DNA from: JBHICC01 sp046759385
GTDB lineage: Bacteria; Pseudomonadota; Gammaproteobacteria; Acidiferrobacterales; SPGG2
Assembly: GCA_046759385.1 (NCBI GenBank)
Contig: JBHICC010000018.1
Span: 1-48,977, forward strand
Length of the DNA stretch: 48,977 nt
Direction of reading: 5' to 3'
This document shows positions 26,948-35,006 of this stretch, in pieces; position 1 is the stretch's first letter; each line of letters starts with the position of its first letter. A program made the position numbers and the translations under genes. The notes beneath the pieces were generated by a model that made no database searches, was not told where the DNA came from, and worked only from the letters and a program-made list of their open reading frames with translations.

Positions 26948-27985
26948 TCAGTCGGGGCTATTAGCGAAGAACGCTTTAAACTGATTGACCGTCGCGTGCA
27001 TATCCGCGGCAGTGACGTCTAGATGAGTCACCAAGCGCATGCCCGCACCAGAAGATACGAGGATCTCTCGTTCCTTGAGAAACGCGATAAGCGCACTTGA
27101 ATGCGCCGGATCGACCGACGCAAACACCATATTTGTCTGCACGGCTTGGGGATCCACAGCCAGTTCCTCGATTTCAGATAGACCTTCGGCCAGTAGTTTG
27201 GCGTTGTCATGATCTTCGGTAAGCCGATTAATGTTGTGGTTGAGCGCATAGATGCCTGCGGCGGCGAGGATTCCTGCTTGGCGCATACCGCCACCCAACA
27301 TTTTGCGCCAGCGGCGTGCCTTCGCCGCCAATGGCGCGCTCGCGCACAGTACTGAGCCAACCGGCGCGCCCAGCCCTTTGGATAGGCAGAACGATACACT
27401 ATCGAAGCGCTGTGTGATCTCGCGAACCGGTACATCGAGCTTGACGGCAGCATTAAACACGCGCGCTCCGTCTAGGTGTAGGCTTAGCCCATGCTCGCGC
27501 GCCAACGCCGCCACCTGATCTAGGTATGCCAGTGGCAACACCTTGCCCGCCTGGGTGTTTTCGAGGCAAAGCAGGCGCGTACGCGCGTAGTGATAGTCCT
27601 CGGGCTTGATCGCTTGGCGAATTTTACCGAGGTCGAGGGTGCCGTCGGATTCGAAATCAAGGGGCTGTGGCTGAATACTACCGAGCACGGCTGCACCACC
27701 TGCTTCATTCTTATAAGTATGCGCCTCCTGCCCAACGATGTACTCGTCGCCACGTTCGCAATGACTCAGTACTCCTATTAAGTTGCCCTGCGTGCCGCTG
27801 GGGACGAAAACCGCTGCCTCGAAACCAAGCGTCGCCGCGGCCAAGTTTTCCAATCCGTTTATTGTCGGATCTTCACCATAGACATCGTCGCCGACGTCGG
27901 CCTCTGCCATCACCGTGCGCATGGCGGGCGTCGGCTTCGTCACGGTATCGCTGCGCAAATCAATGGTTTTCATCGGCGTGTGCAT
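26948..27985 (-). CDS. ltaE: Low-specificity L-threonine aldolase
   Basis: A PLP enzyme that splits L-threonine or L-allo-threonine to glycine and acetaldehyde. About 345 residues, the usual length. It starts with the family N-terminus IDLRSDTVTKPTPAM, and has GDDVYGEDPT (about 32-41), FVPSGTQGNL, His89 in GQEAHTY, HLDGARVFNA (Asp contacting PLP), and SFCLSKGLGAPVGS with Lys203 as the Schiff-base lysine. The ATG at 27985 is favoured over a second at 27973. The open frame extends to 28189 without support. The DMT exporter follows immediately. Confidence 0.95.
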   Translation of the reverse strand: MHTPMKTIDLRSDTVTKPTPAMRTVMAEADVGDDVYGEDPTINGLENLAAATLGFEAAVFVPSGTQGNLIGVLSHCERGDEYIVGQEAHTYKNEAGGAAVLGSIQPQPLDFESDGTLDLGKIRQAIKPEDYHYARTRLLCLENTQAGKVLPLAYLDQVAALAREHGLSLHLDGARVFNAAVKLDVPVREITQRFDSVSFCLSKGLGAPVGSVLCASAPLAAKARRWRKMLGGGMRQAGILAAAGIYALNHNINRLTEDHDNAKLLAEGLSEIEELAVDPQAVQTNMVFASVDPAHSSALIAFLKEREILVSSGAGMRLVTHLDVTAADMHATVNQFKAFFANSPD

Positions 27986-28127
27986 GTCTGTCCAGAAACG
28001 ATTACGGTTACCTGCGACGAGAAGCGGTCGGCAGATTTTTGCATGCTGCCATATGCTTTCCTGCAATCTCAAGCGCGCTAACCTTGGATGCTTGGCAGCG
28101 GGACTCGCTCCATTCATACTGGTTATC

Positions 28128-28682
28128 ATGTCTCGTGCGGCACTCCTTAGTGTGCTCGTAGTCGTGATTGGATGGGTGCCACAAGCCATCTCCGATCAAA
28201 CGGACGAGCGTCTTGATGTACTCTTCGAGCGTCTGCGCGTCGCGCCCGACGCAAGAGAAGGGCAGCAAATCACGGCAAAGATCTGGGCCATCTGGCGCCA
28301 GACTTCTAATGAGATTGCAAACACCTACATGGGGCGCGGTTTTCGCGACATGGCGTCGGAGCACTACGAGGACGCGTTGGCAGCGTTCAACAAGGTGGTC
28401 GAAACTGCCCCTGACTACGCGGAAGGCTGGAACGCACGAGCAACTCTGCTTTACGTGATGGGCGACTATGCTGGTTCCGTCGCCGACATCGAGCGCACTC
28501 TGGCATTGGAGCCGCGTCACTTTGGGGCCTGGTCAGGCCTTGGGCTGGTCCACATGAATCTCGAAAACGACACAGCTGCGCTTGAAGCGTTCAAAAAGGC
28601 ACTAAGTTTCAACCCGCATCTGATCAGTTCCATGCGTAACATCGAGATCATCAAGAAACGTCTGGAGGATAAAATCATCTAA
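28128..28682 (+). CDS. Exported tetratricopeptide repeat protein
   Basis: A 184-residue protein with a hydrophobic N-terminal signal (RAALLSVLVVVIGWVPQAIS) suggesting periplasmic location. After an acidic linker it holds three TPR units: GFRDMASEHYEDALAAFNKVVETAPDYAEGW (about 72-105), NARATLLYVMGDYAGSVADIERTLALEPRHFG and LGLVHMNLENDTAALEAFKKALSFNPH. TPRs mediate protein-protein contacts. Partner unknown. The ATG at 28128 lacks a strong ribosome site. It is divergent from ltaE. The stop codon lies in the loop of a 7-bp hairpin (28662-28689). Confidence 0.85.
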   Translation: MSRAALLSVLVVVIGWVPQAISDQTDERLDVLFERLRVAPDAREGQQITAKIWAIWRQTSNEIANTYMGRGFRDMASEHYEDALAAFNKVVETAPDYAEGWNARATLLYVMGDYAGSVADIERTLALEPRHFGAWSGLGLVHMNLENDTAALEAFKKALSFNPHLISSMRNIEIIKKRLEDKII

Positions 28683-28689
28683 CCTCCAG
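28662..28689 (+). terminator. Hairpin with the TPR gene stop codon in its loop
   Basis: CTGGAGG (28662-28668) pairs perfectly with CCTCCAG (28683-28689) across a 14-base loop that contains the TAA stop codon. A few pyrimidines (CCTTTC) follow but no T-run. It may be a weak terminator or 3'-end stabiliser. Confidence 0.4.
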
Positions 28690-28761
28690 CCTTTCAACGT
28701 GTCTGACATTACCTTTCGTTCGGTACTTGTTTTTCCTCGGCAAACTCCACACTCGGCCCCG

Positions 28762-29292
28762 CTAGATCGTTCCATCTAACCTGGGATCATCGATGAGCAC
28801 AGTTTCGTTCTTGTAGAGCACGAAGCCTGCACGCTGATAAACCTGAATAGCTTGTGGGTGATCAAGGGTACATGTATGTACCCAAATGCGGCGCGGCGAT
28901 CCGCGCCAAGCTTCCTCGAGCGCGCGGTTAAGGAGGTAAGTTCCGAGCCCACGGCCGATAAACTCAGGAATCAAGCCAAAATACGCGAGTTCGACTTCGT
29001 TTTGAACGCGCCGATCCAGTTCCGCATAGCCAGCAGGTACGCTGGCAACGTAAAGCACGAACAGCTCAACCTTCGGGTTCTGAACGATGGCGCGCAAGGT
29101 TTCATCATTCATCCTACGGCGTTCGTACCAGAGCCATGGCTCACCCACCGTGTTGTACAAGTAGCGGTAAAAGGAAACCGTAGGGGTTAGCACTCGCACG
29201 ACGTCTACCTGTTCGCCCGGTGCCTCATGGGGCGTAAACGCCGGAGACGCTTTCATCTCTAGGTAGCTGATGGTGACTTCGAGTTGCGTCAT
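28762..29292 (-). CDS. GNAT family N-acetyltransferase
   Basis: A 176-residue acyl-CoA-dependent N-acetyltransferase. Motif A is LIPEFIGRGLGTYLLNRAL (acetyl-CoA pyrophosphate loop as xGRGLG), motif B is HPQAIQVYQRAGF with the usual Tyr, and YEL/AYF strand ELAYFGLIP precedes it. The acceptor is unknown. It starts at 29292 and lies about 60 bases downstream of a second GNAT gene in the same orientation. Confidence 0.9.
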   Translation of the reverse strand: MTQLEVTISYLEMKASPAFTPHEAPGEQVDVVRVLTPTVSFYRYLYNTVGEPWLWYERRRMNDETLRAIVQNPKVELFVLYVASVPAGYAELDRRVQNEVELAYFGLIPEFIGRGLGTYLLNRALEEAWRGSPRRIWVHTCTLDHPQAIQVYQRAGFVLYKNETVLIDDPRLDGTI

Positions 29293-29353
29293 GGCGTGCG
29301 CATCAGAGCCTCATCGCGATTGTGTCACGGTCCGGTCTTTGCGTTTTTTCTGG

Positions 29354-29791
29354 TCACTTTTCATTGCTGAGCCAACGCGACATCACGAGGCGCGGCTCTA
29401 CCGTATAGCCGACCTGTTCGTAGAAGCTACGCACACTGTCGTTGTCTTCACGAATCATGAGCTCGACTTTGCGTATGCCCTGGTTTGCCAGCCACCGCTC
29501 GGCATGACGGACCATCTGGCGCGCGTGCCCAGCCCGACGACTTGTTGGGTCAACCGCGAGGTAATACAACCAACCACGATGGCCATCGCTGCCGGTCATG
29601 ACCGTCGCTACCAGCGGCTTCGATGGTCGCTTCCCCGCAAGCAGCCCCACGAACAACTCGCTGCTGGGCGTATTACGACAGAGCGCAATGTCTTCAGCGG
29701 GAGGATTCCAGGACCGTAACAGCCCGCACCGTTCCCACAATGTCACGAGCGCCTCAAAGTCTGAATCCTGGTAGGGACGAATCTGGAGCAA
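29354..29791 (-). CDS. GNAT family acetyltransferase, YpeA-like
   Basis: A 145-residue GNAT protein resembling E. coli YpeA along its length. It has the YpeA N-terminus IRPYQDSDFEALVTLWERCGLLRSWNPP, the DxA strand WLYYLAVDP, motif A SRRAGHARQMVRHAE (the last Gly of the usual RxxGxG loop is replaced by Ala-Arg), and SVRSFYEQVGY. The start appears to be TTG at 29791. YpeA's substrate is not firmly established. It probably forms a pair with the downstream GNAT gene. Confidence 0.85.
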   Translation of the reverse strand: MLQIRPYQDSDFEALVTLWERCGLLRSWNPPAEDIALCRNTPSSELFVGLLAGKRPSKPLVATVMTGSDGHRGWLYYLAVDPTSRRAGHARQMVRHAERWLANQGIRKVELMIREDNDSVRSFYEQVGYTVEPRLVMSRWLSNEK

Positions 29792-29991
29792 AGCCGTTCA
29801 CCGTAGACGCAGTTGACTTAGATTAGCGCCGCCCTGCACTTGGTGCTAGGTGTATAAACTGTTAAATGAGCCCTGACATCTGCGAGCGCTATCCTTGTGA
29901 TGCCGTCTTCGCACAATTATACTTTTCGCCGGCCCCCCCACATGGCCTCGCTGATCACTCGCATCTTGCATCTCTTTCAGAGAACTGAGTC

Positions 29992-31239
29992 GTGACGGAA
30001 ATCCTTATCATCGACGGTGTTCGCACTGCGATTGGCAAGCACGGCGGCGCGTTAGCCTCGGTTAGACCCGACGACCTTCTTTCTTATACCTATAAGGCAT
30101 TGATGGAGCGTACTGCGGTCAATCCGGCATTGCTTAGCGATGTGTATGCAGGCTGTGGCAACCAAGCTGGTGAAGATAATCGCGATGTTGCACGCATGGC
30201 AGTCTTGTTGGCTGGTTTTCCAGTGTCTGTACCAGGCGTTACTGTTAACCGCAACTGCTCGTCGGCACTCGAAGCAGTAAATCAGGCTGCCAAATCCATT
30301 CTCGCCAGTGAGGGCGATATGTACATTGGTAGCGGGGTCGAATCTATGAGCCGCGCACCGTGGTGCATGCCTAAACCTGAGCGTGTACCAACGACCAGGC
30401 CGCCGATGGTGCACGATACTACCGTCGGTTGGCGTTTCAATAACCCGAAGATGGACGAGATGTATCCGATCGTCAGCCTCGGTGTGACAGCGGAAAACAT
30501 TGCTAAGGAAATGAGCGTCACTCGCGAGGATCAGGACGCATTCGCAATCGAGAGCCAGCGTCGTGCGATCAACGCCATCAACGAGGGCAAGTTTAAGGAT
30601 GAGATTGTGCCGGTAACGGTGCCCCAGCGGAGAGGATCTGCTATCGTCGTGGACACTGACGAGCACCCGCGCTACCGCAAGGTCAACGGGCGCTATGAGC
30701 TTGCCACCAGCCTTGAGGACTTAGCCAAGTTACCGGCGGCGTTCAAGAAAGGCGGTTCAGTGACCGCGGGTAACTCGAGCGGTATTAACGACGGTGCGGC
30801 GGCGTTGCTTCTAACGAATCGTCAGAAAGCGGGGGAACTCGGCATCAAGCCAATGGCTCGCTGGGTCGGCTCGGCTGTGGCCGGCGTCGACCCCGGGGTA
30901 ATGGGATATGGGCCCGTGCCGGCGACCCAAAAGCTTTTACAACGCTTCGATCTCACACTCGATGACATTGGACTCATTGAGATCAACGAGGCGTTTGCCG
31001 CACAGACGCTCGGCTGTATGCGGCAGCTCGGCATGCGGCACGAGATCACGAACGTCAATGGTGGTGCTATCGCGTTGGGACATCCGACCGGTTGTTCCGG
31101 CGCACGCATTCTGGTCACCCTATTGCATGAGATGAAGCGGCGCGCATCGAACGCGCCGCACCCGTTTTACGGTCTGGCCACACTCTGTGTCGGTGTGGGG
31201 ATGGGTGTGAGCACCCTCGTGGAATGGATCGGCGACTAG
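29992..31239 (+). CDS. Thiolase family acetyl-CoA acyltransferase
   Basis: A 415-residue thiolase. Catalytic residues: Cys89 in NRNCSSALEAV, His364 in NGGAIALGHPTGCSGAR, and Cys399 in LCVGVGMG. The last motif is usually CxGGGxG, so one Gly is replaced by Val. It could split acetoacetyl-CoA or another 3-ketoacyl-CoA with CoA. The start is GTG at 29992. The CaiB-type CoA-transferase follows within 5 bases, so they form one operon facing the BKACE/aminotransferase operon. Degradative rather than PHB-biosynthetic use fits this context, but direction cannot be read from sequence. Confidence 0.93.
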   Translation: MTEILIIDGVRTAIGKHGGALASVRPDDLLSYTYKALMERTAVNPALLSDVYAGCGNQAGEDNRDVARMAVLLAGFPVSVPGVTVNRNCSSALEAVNQAAKSILASEGDMYIGSGVESMSRAPWCMPKPERVPTTRPPMVHDTTVGWRFNNPKMDEMYPIVSLGVTAENIAKEMSVTREDQDAFAIESQRRAINAINEGKFKDEIVPVTVPQRRGSAIVVDTDEHPRYRKVNGRYELATSLEDLAKLPAAFKKGGSVTAGNSSGINDGAAALLLTNRQKAGELGIKPMARWVGSAVAGVDPGVMGYGPVPATQKLLQRFDLTLDDIGLIEINEAFAAQTLGCMRQLGMRHEITNVNGGAIALGHPTGCSGARILVTLLHEMKRRASNAPHPFYGLATLCVGVGMGVSTLVEWIGD

Positions 31240-31243
31240 ATTG

Positions 31244-32467
31244 ATGGACCGACCGCTTTCCGGTATCCGCGTCGTCGGCCTTGAGCAGTACATGGCAGGG
31301 CCGTATTGCACGATGCTGCTGGCGGACGCCGGTGCCGAGATCATCAAGATCGAACGCCCCCACACCGGGGACCCGCGCCGCGCTATGCCGCCGTTTGTAG
31401 AAACCAACGGCGGGAAAAAGGCGGCGGGTTTTATGGGCTATAACCGCAACAAGAAGAGCCTGGCGCTCGACCTACGCAGCGACCAAGGCAAGGCGGTCTA
31501 TCGCAAGCTGGTGCCACATGCCGATGTGGTCGTGGAGAATCTCCGTCCAGGTTCCATGGATCGACTCGGCTTGGGGTACGAAGCCCTGAAAGAGCTCAAT
31601 CCGGCTTTAGTCTATGCGGTGATCTCTGGCTTTGGGCGCCTTCCGGGTTACGAGGGCCCATACAGTGATCGGCCCGCGTTCGACATCGTCGCTGAGGCGA
31701 TGAGCGGCATCATGCATCTCGTCGGCTTCGAGGACAAACCGCCATCTTGGACGATCTATGGGATGGCCGATATCTATTCGGGGATGGTTACCGCCTACGG
31801 CATCATGTTGGCACTGTTTATGCGCGAGCGTACCGGGCGCGGACAGATTGTTGATTCGTCGATGTATGACAACATGCTTTCGCTAAACGAATCGATGGTT
31901 GTGTTGCATTCGGTAGCGGGTCAGTCGCCACATCGTGGCCGCCCCAGAAACGCGTATCCGCGTGGTGCCTACAAGGCGCGTGACGGCTATGTCGCCGTCA
32001 ACGTTCCCGACGAACGTATCTGGAGCAGGTGGTGTGAGACCATGGGACGCCCCGAGCTTGTCAACGACCCGCGTACGAACAGCGGTACCGCGCGCTCGCA
32101 GAACCGTGAGTACGTCGATGACGTTATCGAAAAATGGTTTGCTGGATTGACGCGCGGCGAAGCCGTAGACCAACTCAACGATGCCGGTGTGCCGACCGGT
32201 CCGGTTCACACCGCCGAGGACGTGTTTGCGTGTCCGCAGGTTAAAGCACGCGGTATGTTAATGCAGGTCCATGACCCCAAGGTAGGCGATTTCAAGTTTG
32301 CGCGTACAACACCTCATCTTTCGTCGACGCCGGATTTGCCCGCCGAGCCGGCACCCGACCTCGGTCAGCATACGCGAGCGATTCTAGAGGATCTTCTCGG
32401 TTATGCTTCGGACGAAGTAGATACCTTGATCACCGAAGGAGTGGTCGAAGCTAGCCCAAAGCACTAA
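31244..32467 (+). CDS. CaiB/BaiF family (class III) CoA-transferase
   Basis: Moves CoA between carboxylic acids. 407 residues from the ATG at 31244 (a TTG one codon earlier is also open). The family N-terminus LSGIRVVGLEQYMAGPYCTMLLADAGAEIIKIE is followed by FMGYNRNKKSLALDL, VVENLRPGSMDRLGLGY, and Asp147 in the AFDIVAEAMSG motif, the residue that forms the mixed anhydride. The C-terminal GPVHTAEDVF and LGQHTRAILEDLLGY are also typical. It overlaps the BKACE stop by 4 bases tail to tail. The CoA donor and acceptor are unknown; a keto or hydroxy acid would fit the neighbourhood. Confidence 0.93.
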   Translation: MDRPLSGIRVVGLEQYMAGPYCTMLLADAGAEIIKIERPHTGDPRRAMPPFVETNGGKKAAGFMGYNRNKKSLALDLRSDQGKAVYRKLVPHADVVVENLRPGSMDRLGLGYEALKELNPALVYAVISGFGRLPGYEGPYSDRPAFDIVAEAMSGIMHLVGFEDKPPSWTIYGMADIYSGMVTAYGIMLALFMRERTGRGQIVDSSMYDNMLSLNESMVVLHSVAGQSPHRGRPRNAYPRGAYKARDGYVAVNVPDERIWSRWCETMGRPELVNDPRTNSGTARSQNREYVDDVIEKWFAGLTRGEAVDQLNDAGVPTGPVHTAEDVFACPQVKARGMLMQVHDPKVGDFKFARTTPHLSSTPDLPAEPAPDLGQHTRAILEDLLGYASDEVDTLITEGVVEASPKH

Positions 32468-33288
32468 ATTGCGAGCATTTGTCGGACGGCGTTGGCGTCC
32501 GCCAGTGACCGCCCCAAGGCGGTCGTGCCGTCGCGAACCTGAGCAACTAACATCGCGTTGTTTTCGGCGACACGTCCATCTTTGAGATAAAGGTTGTTTT
32601 CAAAACCCACGCGCGCGTGCCCGCCCAAGGTTGCCGCGGCAAGCGCGCAGGCATGCTCCTTTTTTCCGAACGCGCAAACGCCCCAGGGAGAGATGCCATC
32701 ACAAGCGGAGAGAAAGACTAGCAGATCATTGGGTTGTGACGTTTGGTCGGCCGCGTAGCGCCCCAAGACAAACAACAAAAGGTACGGCCCGGGTGGTACG
32801 ATGCCGCGGCGGTGGAAATCATTGTATCGTAACACGTCGCCGACCGAGTAGAAGATGAACTGCGGAATGATACGCTCAGTGATCACCCATTCGAGAAACT
32901 GCGCAGCGGCTGATTCGGCATCCGCATTTGGGATCAATTCACGCAGCGCGATCGATACAGACTCTGGCCGCAGTTCGCGCACGACGGCCATCTGTTCTAC
33001 GGGCGTATATTTGCCGACCGCTTCACTCGAAACTTGAATTACCAGGCGATCACTCACAGCCTGCCTTATCGCTTTAATAGCCAAACCGTAAAGTTCGGGA
33101 TCCAGTGAGTGTTTGCCGGTGCTGTCACGCACATGAAGATGAATCATCGAAGCCCCAGCGTCGCAGCATTCTGCTGCGGTCGCGGCGATTTCGTCGGGCG
33201 TGATCGGCAATGCCGGGTGGTCACACTTGGTCTTGTGAGCACCGTTCGGCGCAACCGCAAGGATCAGCGGCGACCAATCGAGGCTCAT
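32464..33288 (-). CDS. Beta-keto acid cleavage enzyme (BKACE, DUF849)
   Basis: A Zn-dependent TIM-barrel enzyme of the family that includes 3-keto-5-aminohexanoate cleavage enzyme (Kce). It condenses a beta-keto acid with acetyl-CoA and releases acetoacetate and a new acyl-CoA. 274 residues, the usual length. Metal ligands appear as His50 and His52 (HLHVRD) and Glu230 in GGHARVGFENN, with Arg226 also conserved. Residue 231 is Asn where Kce has Asp. The N-terminus APNGAHKTK differs from lysine-pathway Kce, so substrate is not predictable. The first ATG overlaps the aminotransferase stop (ATGA), so the two are translationally coupled. Confidence 0.9.
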   Translation of the reverse strand: MSLDWSPLILAVAPNGAHKTKCDHPALPITPDEIAATAAECCDAGASMIHLHVRDSTGKHSLDPELYGLAIKAIRQAVSDRLVIQVSSEAVGKYTPVEQMAVVRELRPESVSIALRELIPNADAESAAAQFLEWVITERIIPQFIFYSVGDVLRYNDFHRRGIVPPGPYLLLFVLGRYAADQTSQPNDLLVFLSACDGISPWGVCAFGKKEHACALAAATLGGHARVGFENNLYLKDGRVAENNAMLVAQVRDGTTALGRSLADANAVRQMLAI

Positions 33289-34619
33289 TTAGTAATGTCC
33301 GCGATCGCCTCGTCGAGCGAAGGGGCAAGCTTGTCGACGAGTTCGTCGACGTGGCTCTCGTTGATGATAAAAGGGGGCGCCAGCAGGATATGATTGCCCA
33401 ATCGCCCATCGATGGTACCGCTCATCGGATAGGTCATCAGCCCTCGGTTCATCGCCCGCCGTTTGATCGCGGCGAACAGGTGGAGGTCTGGATCGAACGG
33501 GTCCTTCGTGTCGCGGTCCACAACGAACTCCATGCCGCGGAACAGGCCGCGCCCGCGAATGTCGCCGACATGTGGGTGATTACCAAAGCGATCCTGAAGC
33601 TTCGCCATAAGCCGCGTTCCCTGGCGGCGAACGTTATCGAGCAAATTTTCCTCGCGGATGGTCTTCTGTACGGCGAGCGCCGCAGCACAGGCGGTGGCAT
33701 GTCCCATGTACGTGTGGCCATGTTGGAAGAAACCCGAGCCGTCGCGGACAGCGTCGTAAATCTGCCCGCTGACGAATAACGCGGCAATCGGTTGGTAGCC
33801 GGCTCCCAATCCTTTGGCGACCGCAACCATGTCCGGTCTAATATGTTCTTGCTCGTAGGCGAACAAGGTCCCAGTACGCCCCATGCCACACATGACTTCA
33901 TCCAGGATAAGCAGAACGTTGTAGCGATCGCAGATCTCGCGGATGCGTTTGAAGTAACCCGGCACCGGCGGCACCGCACCCGTCGTTGCCCCGACCACTG
34001 GCTCAGCGACGAACGCCAGCACCGAATAAGGGCCTAGCTCCTCGATCTTGGACTCGAGCTCGTTGGCCACCCGCAGCCCGTATTCCTCGTCGGTTTCGTC
34101 TTTGCGGCGGCCCCGGTAGGCGTAGCAGGGCGATATGTGATGCGAATCGATCAGCAGCGGCTCGAACTTCCGCCGCCGCCATTTATTGCCGCCAACAGCG
34201 AGCGCGCCCAATGTGTTTCCATGATAGCTTTGACGCCGCGCGATGAAGTGACGCCGCTGTGGCTCCCCGATTTCGAGAAAATACTGGCGGGCGAGTTTCA
34301 GCGCAGCCTCCATGGCCTCTGAGCCACCCGATACAAAGTACACCCGGTCGAGCGCACCGGGGGCAGATTCAATCAAGATATCGGCCAGCTGTTCCAGCGC
34401 ATCATTAGTAAAGAATGAGGTATGTGCATAGGGAACGCGATCGAGTTGTTCTTTGATCGCTTGAATGACGGCCGGATGACTGTGCCCGAGACAGGACACG
34501 GCGGCGCCGCTGGATCCGTCGAGGTAGCGTTTTCCGTCGCGGTCGATCAGGTAAGGCCCATCCCCGCTGGCAACAAACGGCAAGCTCGTCCGCGTGTGAC
34601 GATGGAATACGTGGTTCAT
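33285..34619 (-). CDS. Class III PLP aminotransferase (omega-amino acid:pyruvate type)
   Basis: A 444-residue fold-type I aminotransferase of the omega-amino acid group. It shows GSSGAAVSCLGHSHP (about 35-49), VSGGSEAMEAALKLARQYF (about 96-113), SYHGNTLGAL, LLILDEVMCGMGRTG with Asp240, and VAVAKGLGAGYQPIAA with Lys269 as the PLP lysine. The ATG at 34619 (MNHVFHRHT) matches the usual family N-terminus; a GTG at 34655 is also in frame. It would convert an amine or amino acid into an aldehyde or keto acid. Its stop overlaps the BKACE start by 4 bases, so the two most likely act on the same compound. Confidence 0.92.
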   Translation of the reverse strand: MNHVFHRHTRTSLPFVASGDGPYLIDRDGKRYLDGSSGAAVSCLGHSHPAVIQAIKEQLDRVPYAHTSFFTNDALEQLADILIESAPGALDRVYFVSGGSEAMEAALKLARQYFLEIGEPQRRHFIARRQSYHGNTLGALAVGGNKWRRRKFEPLLIDSHHISPCYAYRGRRKDETDEEYGLRVANELESKIEELGPYSVLAFVAEPVVGATTGAVPPVPGYFKRIREICDRYNVLLILDEVMCGMGRTGTLFAYEQEHIRPDMVAVAKGLGAGYQPIAALFVSGQIYDAVRDGSGFFQHGHTYMGHATACAAALAVQKTIREENLLDNVRRQGTRLMAKLQDRFGNHPHVGDIRGRGLFRGMEFVVDRDTKDPFDPDLHLFAAIKRRAMNRGLMTYPMSGTIDGRLGNHILLAPPFIINESHVDELVDKLAPSLDEAIADITK

Positions 34620-34834
34620 TACGATCGGGCAACGATAGGGAATCAGCTGCGTCACGAATGGTAACGTCCCGATGGTTATTAATCCATGGCGGTCCGGTGT
34701 ATTGGTCGCGAACGGGCACTAAACACGCTACTGCGACACACCTGCGTATGCATTGTGCGCTAGCGCTTAACGCAAAGTCTGACAGGGTCGCTTTGGCGGT
34801 TTTTGGCCGCACGGGGAGGCGGAAATTCGCGAAA

Positions 34835-34864
34835 AACACTGTTGAATTTCGATCCGACAGTGTT
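34835..34864. promoter_or_regulatory. Operator-like inverted repeat overlapping the TAXI promoter
   Basis: AACACTGT (34835-34842) and ACAGTGTT (34857-34864) form a perfect 8-bp inverted repeat with a 14-base spacer. The left arm touches the -35 hexamer and the right arm touches the -10. The centre-to-centre distance is 22 bases, two helical turns, as expected for a dimeric repressor. No regulator gene is in the window. Confidence 0.55.
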
Positions 34865-34869
34865 ATAGT
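34842..34869 (+). promoter_or_regulatory. Sigma-70-type promoter upstream of the TAXI operon
   Basis: TTGAAT (34842-34847) and TATAGT (34864-34869) with a 16-base spacer. Transcription would start near 34876, giving a leader of about 130 bases before the TAXI binding-protein gene. Confidence 0.6.
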
Positions 34870-34929
34870 GCAGTGACTCGCTAATGGAGCGAGCCCCGCG
34901 TTGTGCGCCGCTAGGTGCGTGATACGGGA

Positions 34930-34950
34930 CCTCAAAGGGATCGTTTGAGG
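34930..34950 (+). other. 5' leader hairpin of the TAXI operon
   Basis: CCTCAAA pairs with TTTGAGG around a 7-base loop (perfect 7-bp stem), 56 bases before the start codon of the first TAXI gene. It may stabilise the mRNA; nothing suggests a known riboswitch. Confidence 0.4.
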
Positions 34951-35006
34951 AAGAAAATCATTCGAATAAATCCAAGCTCATTCCCATTGAAGTTAGGAGG
35001 ATCGCT

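Larger units (their letters stand above)
34620..35006. other. Divergent intergenic region between aminotransferase and TAXI operon
   Basis: No gene here. It carries a probable promoter for the TAXI operon (34842-34869), an overlapping inverted repeat (34835-34864), a 5' leader of about 130 bases with a 7-bp hairpin (34930-34950), and an AGGAGG ribosome site just before 35007. I see no convincing minus-strand promoter for the aminotransferase. Confidence 0.7.
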
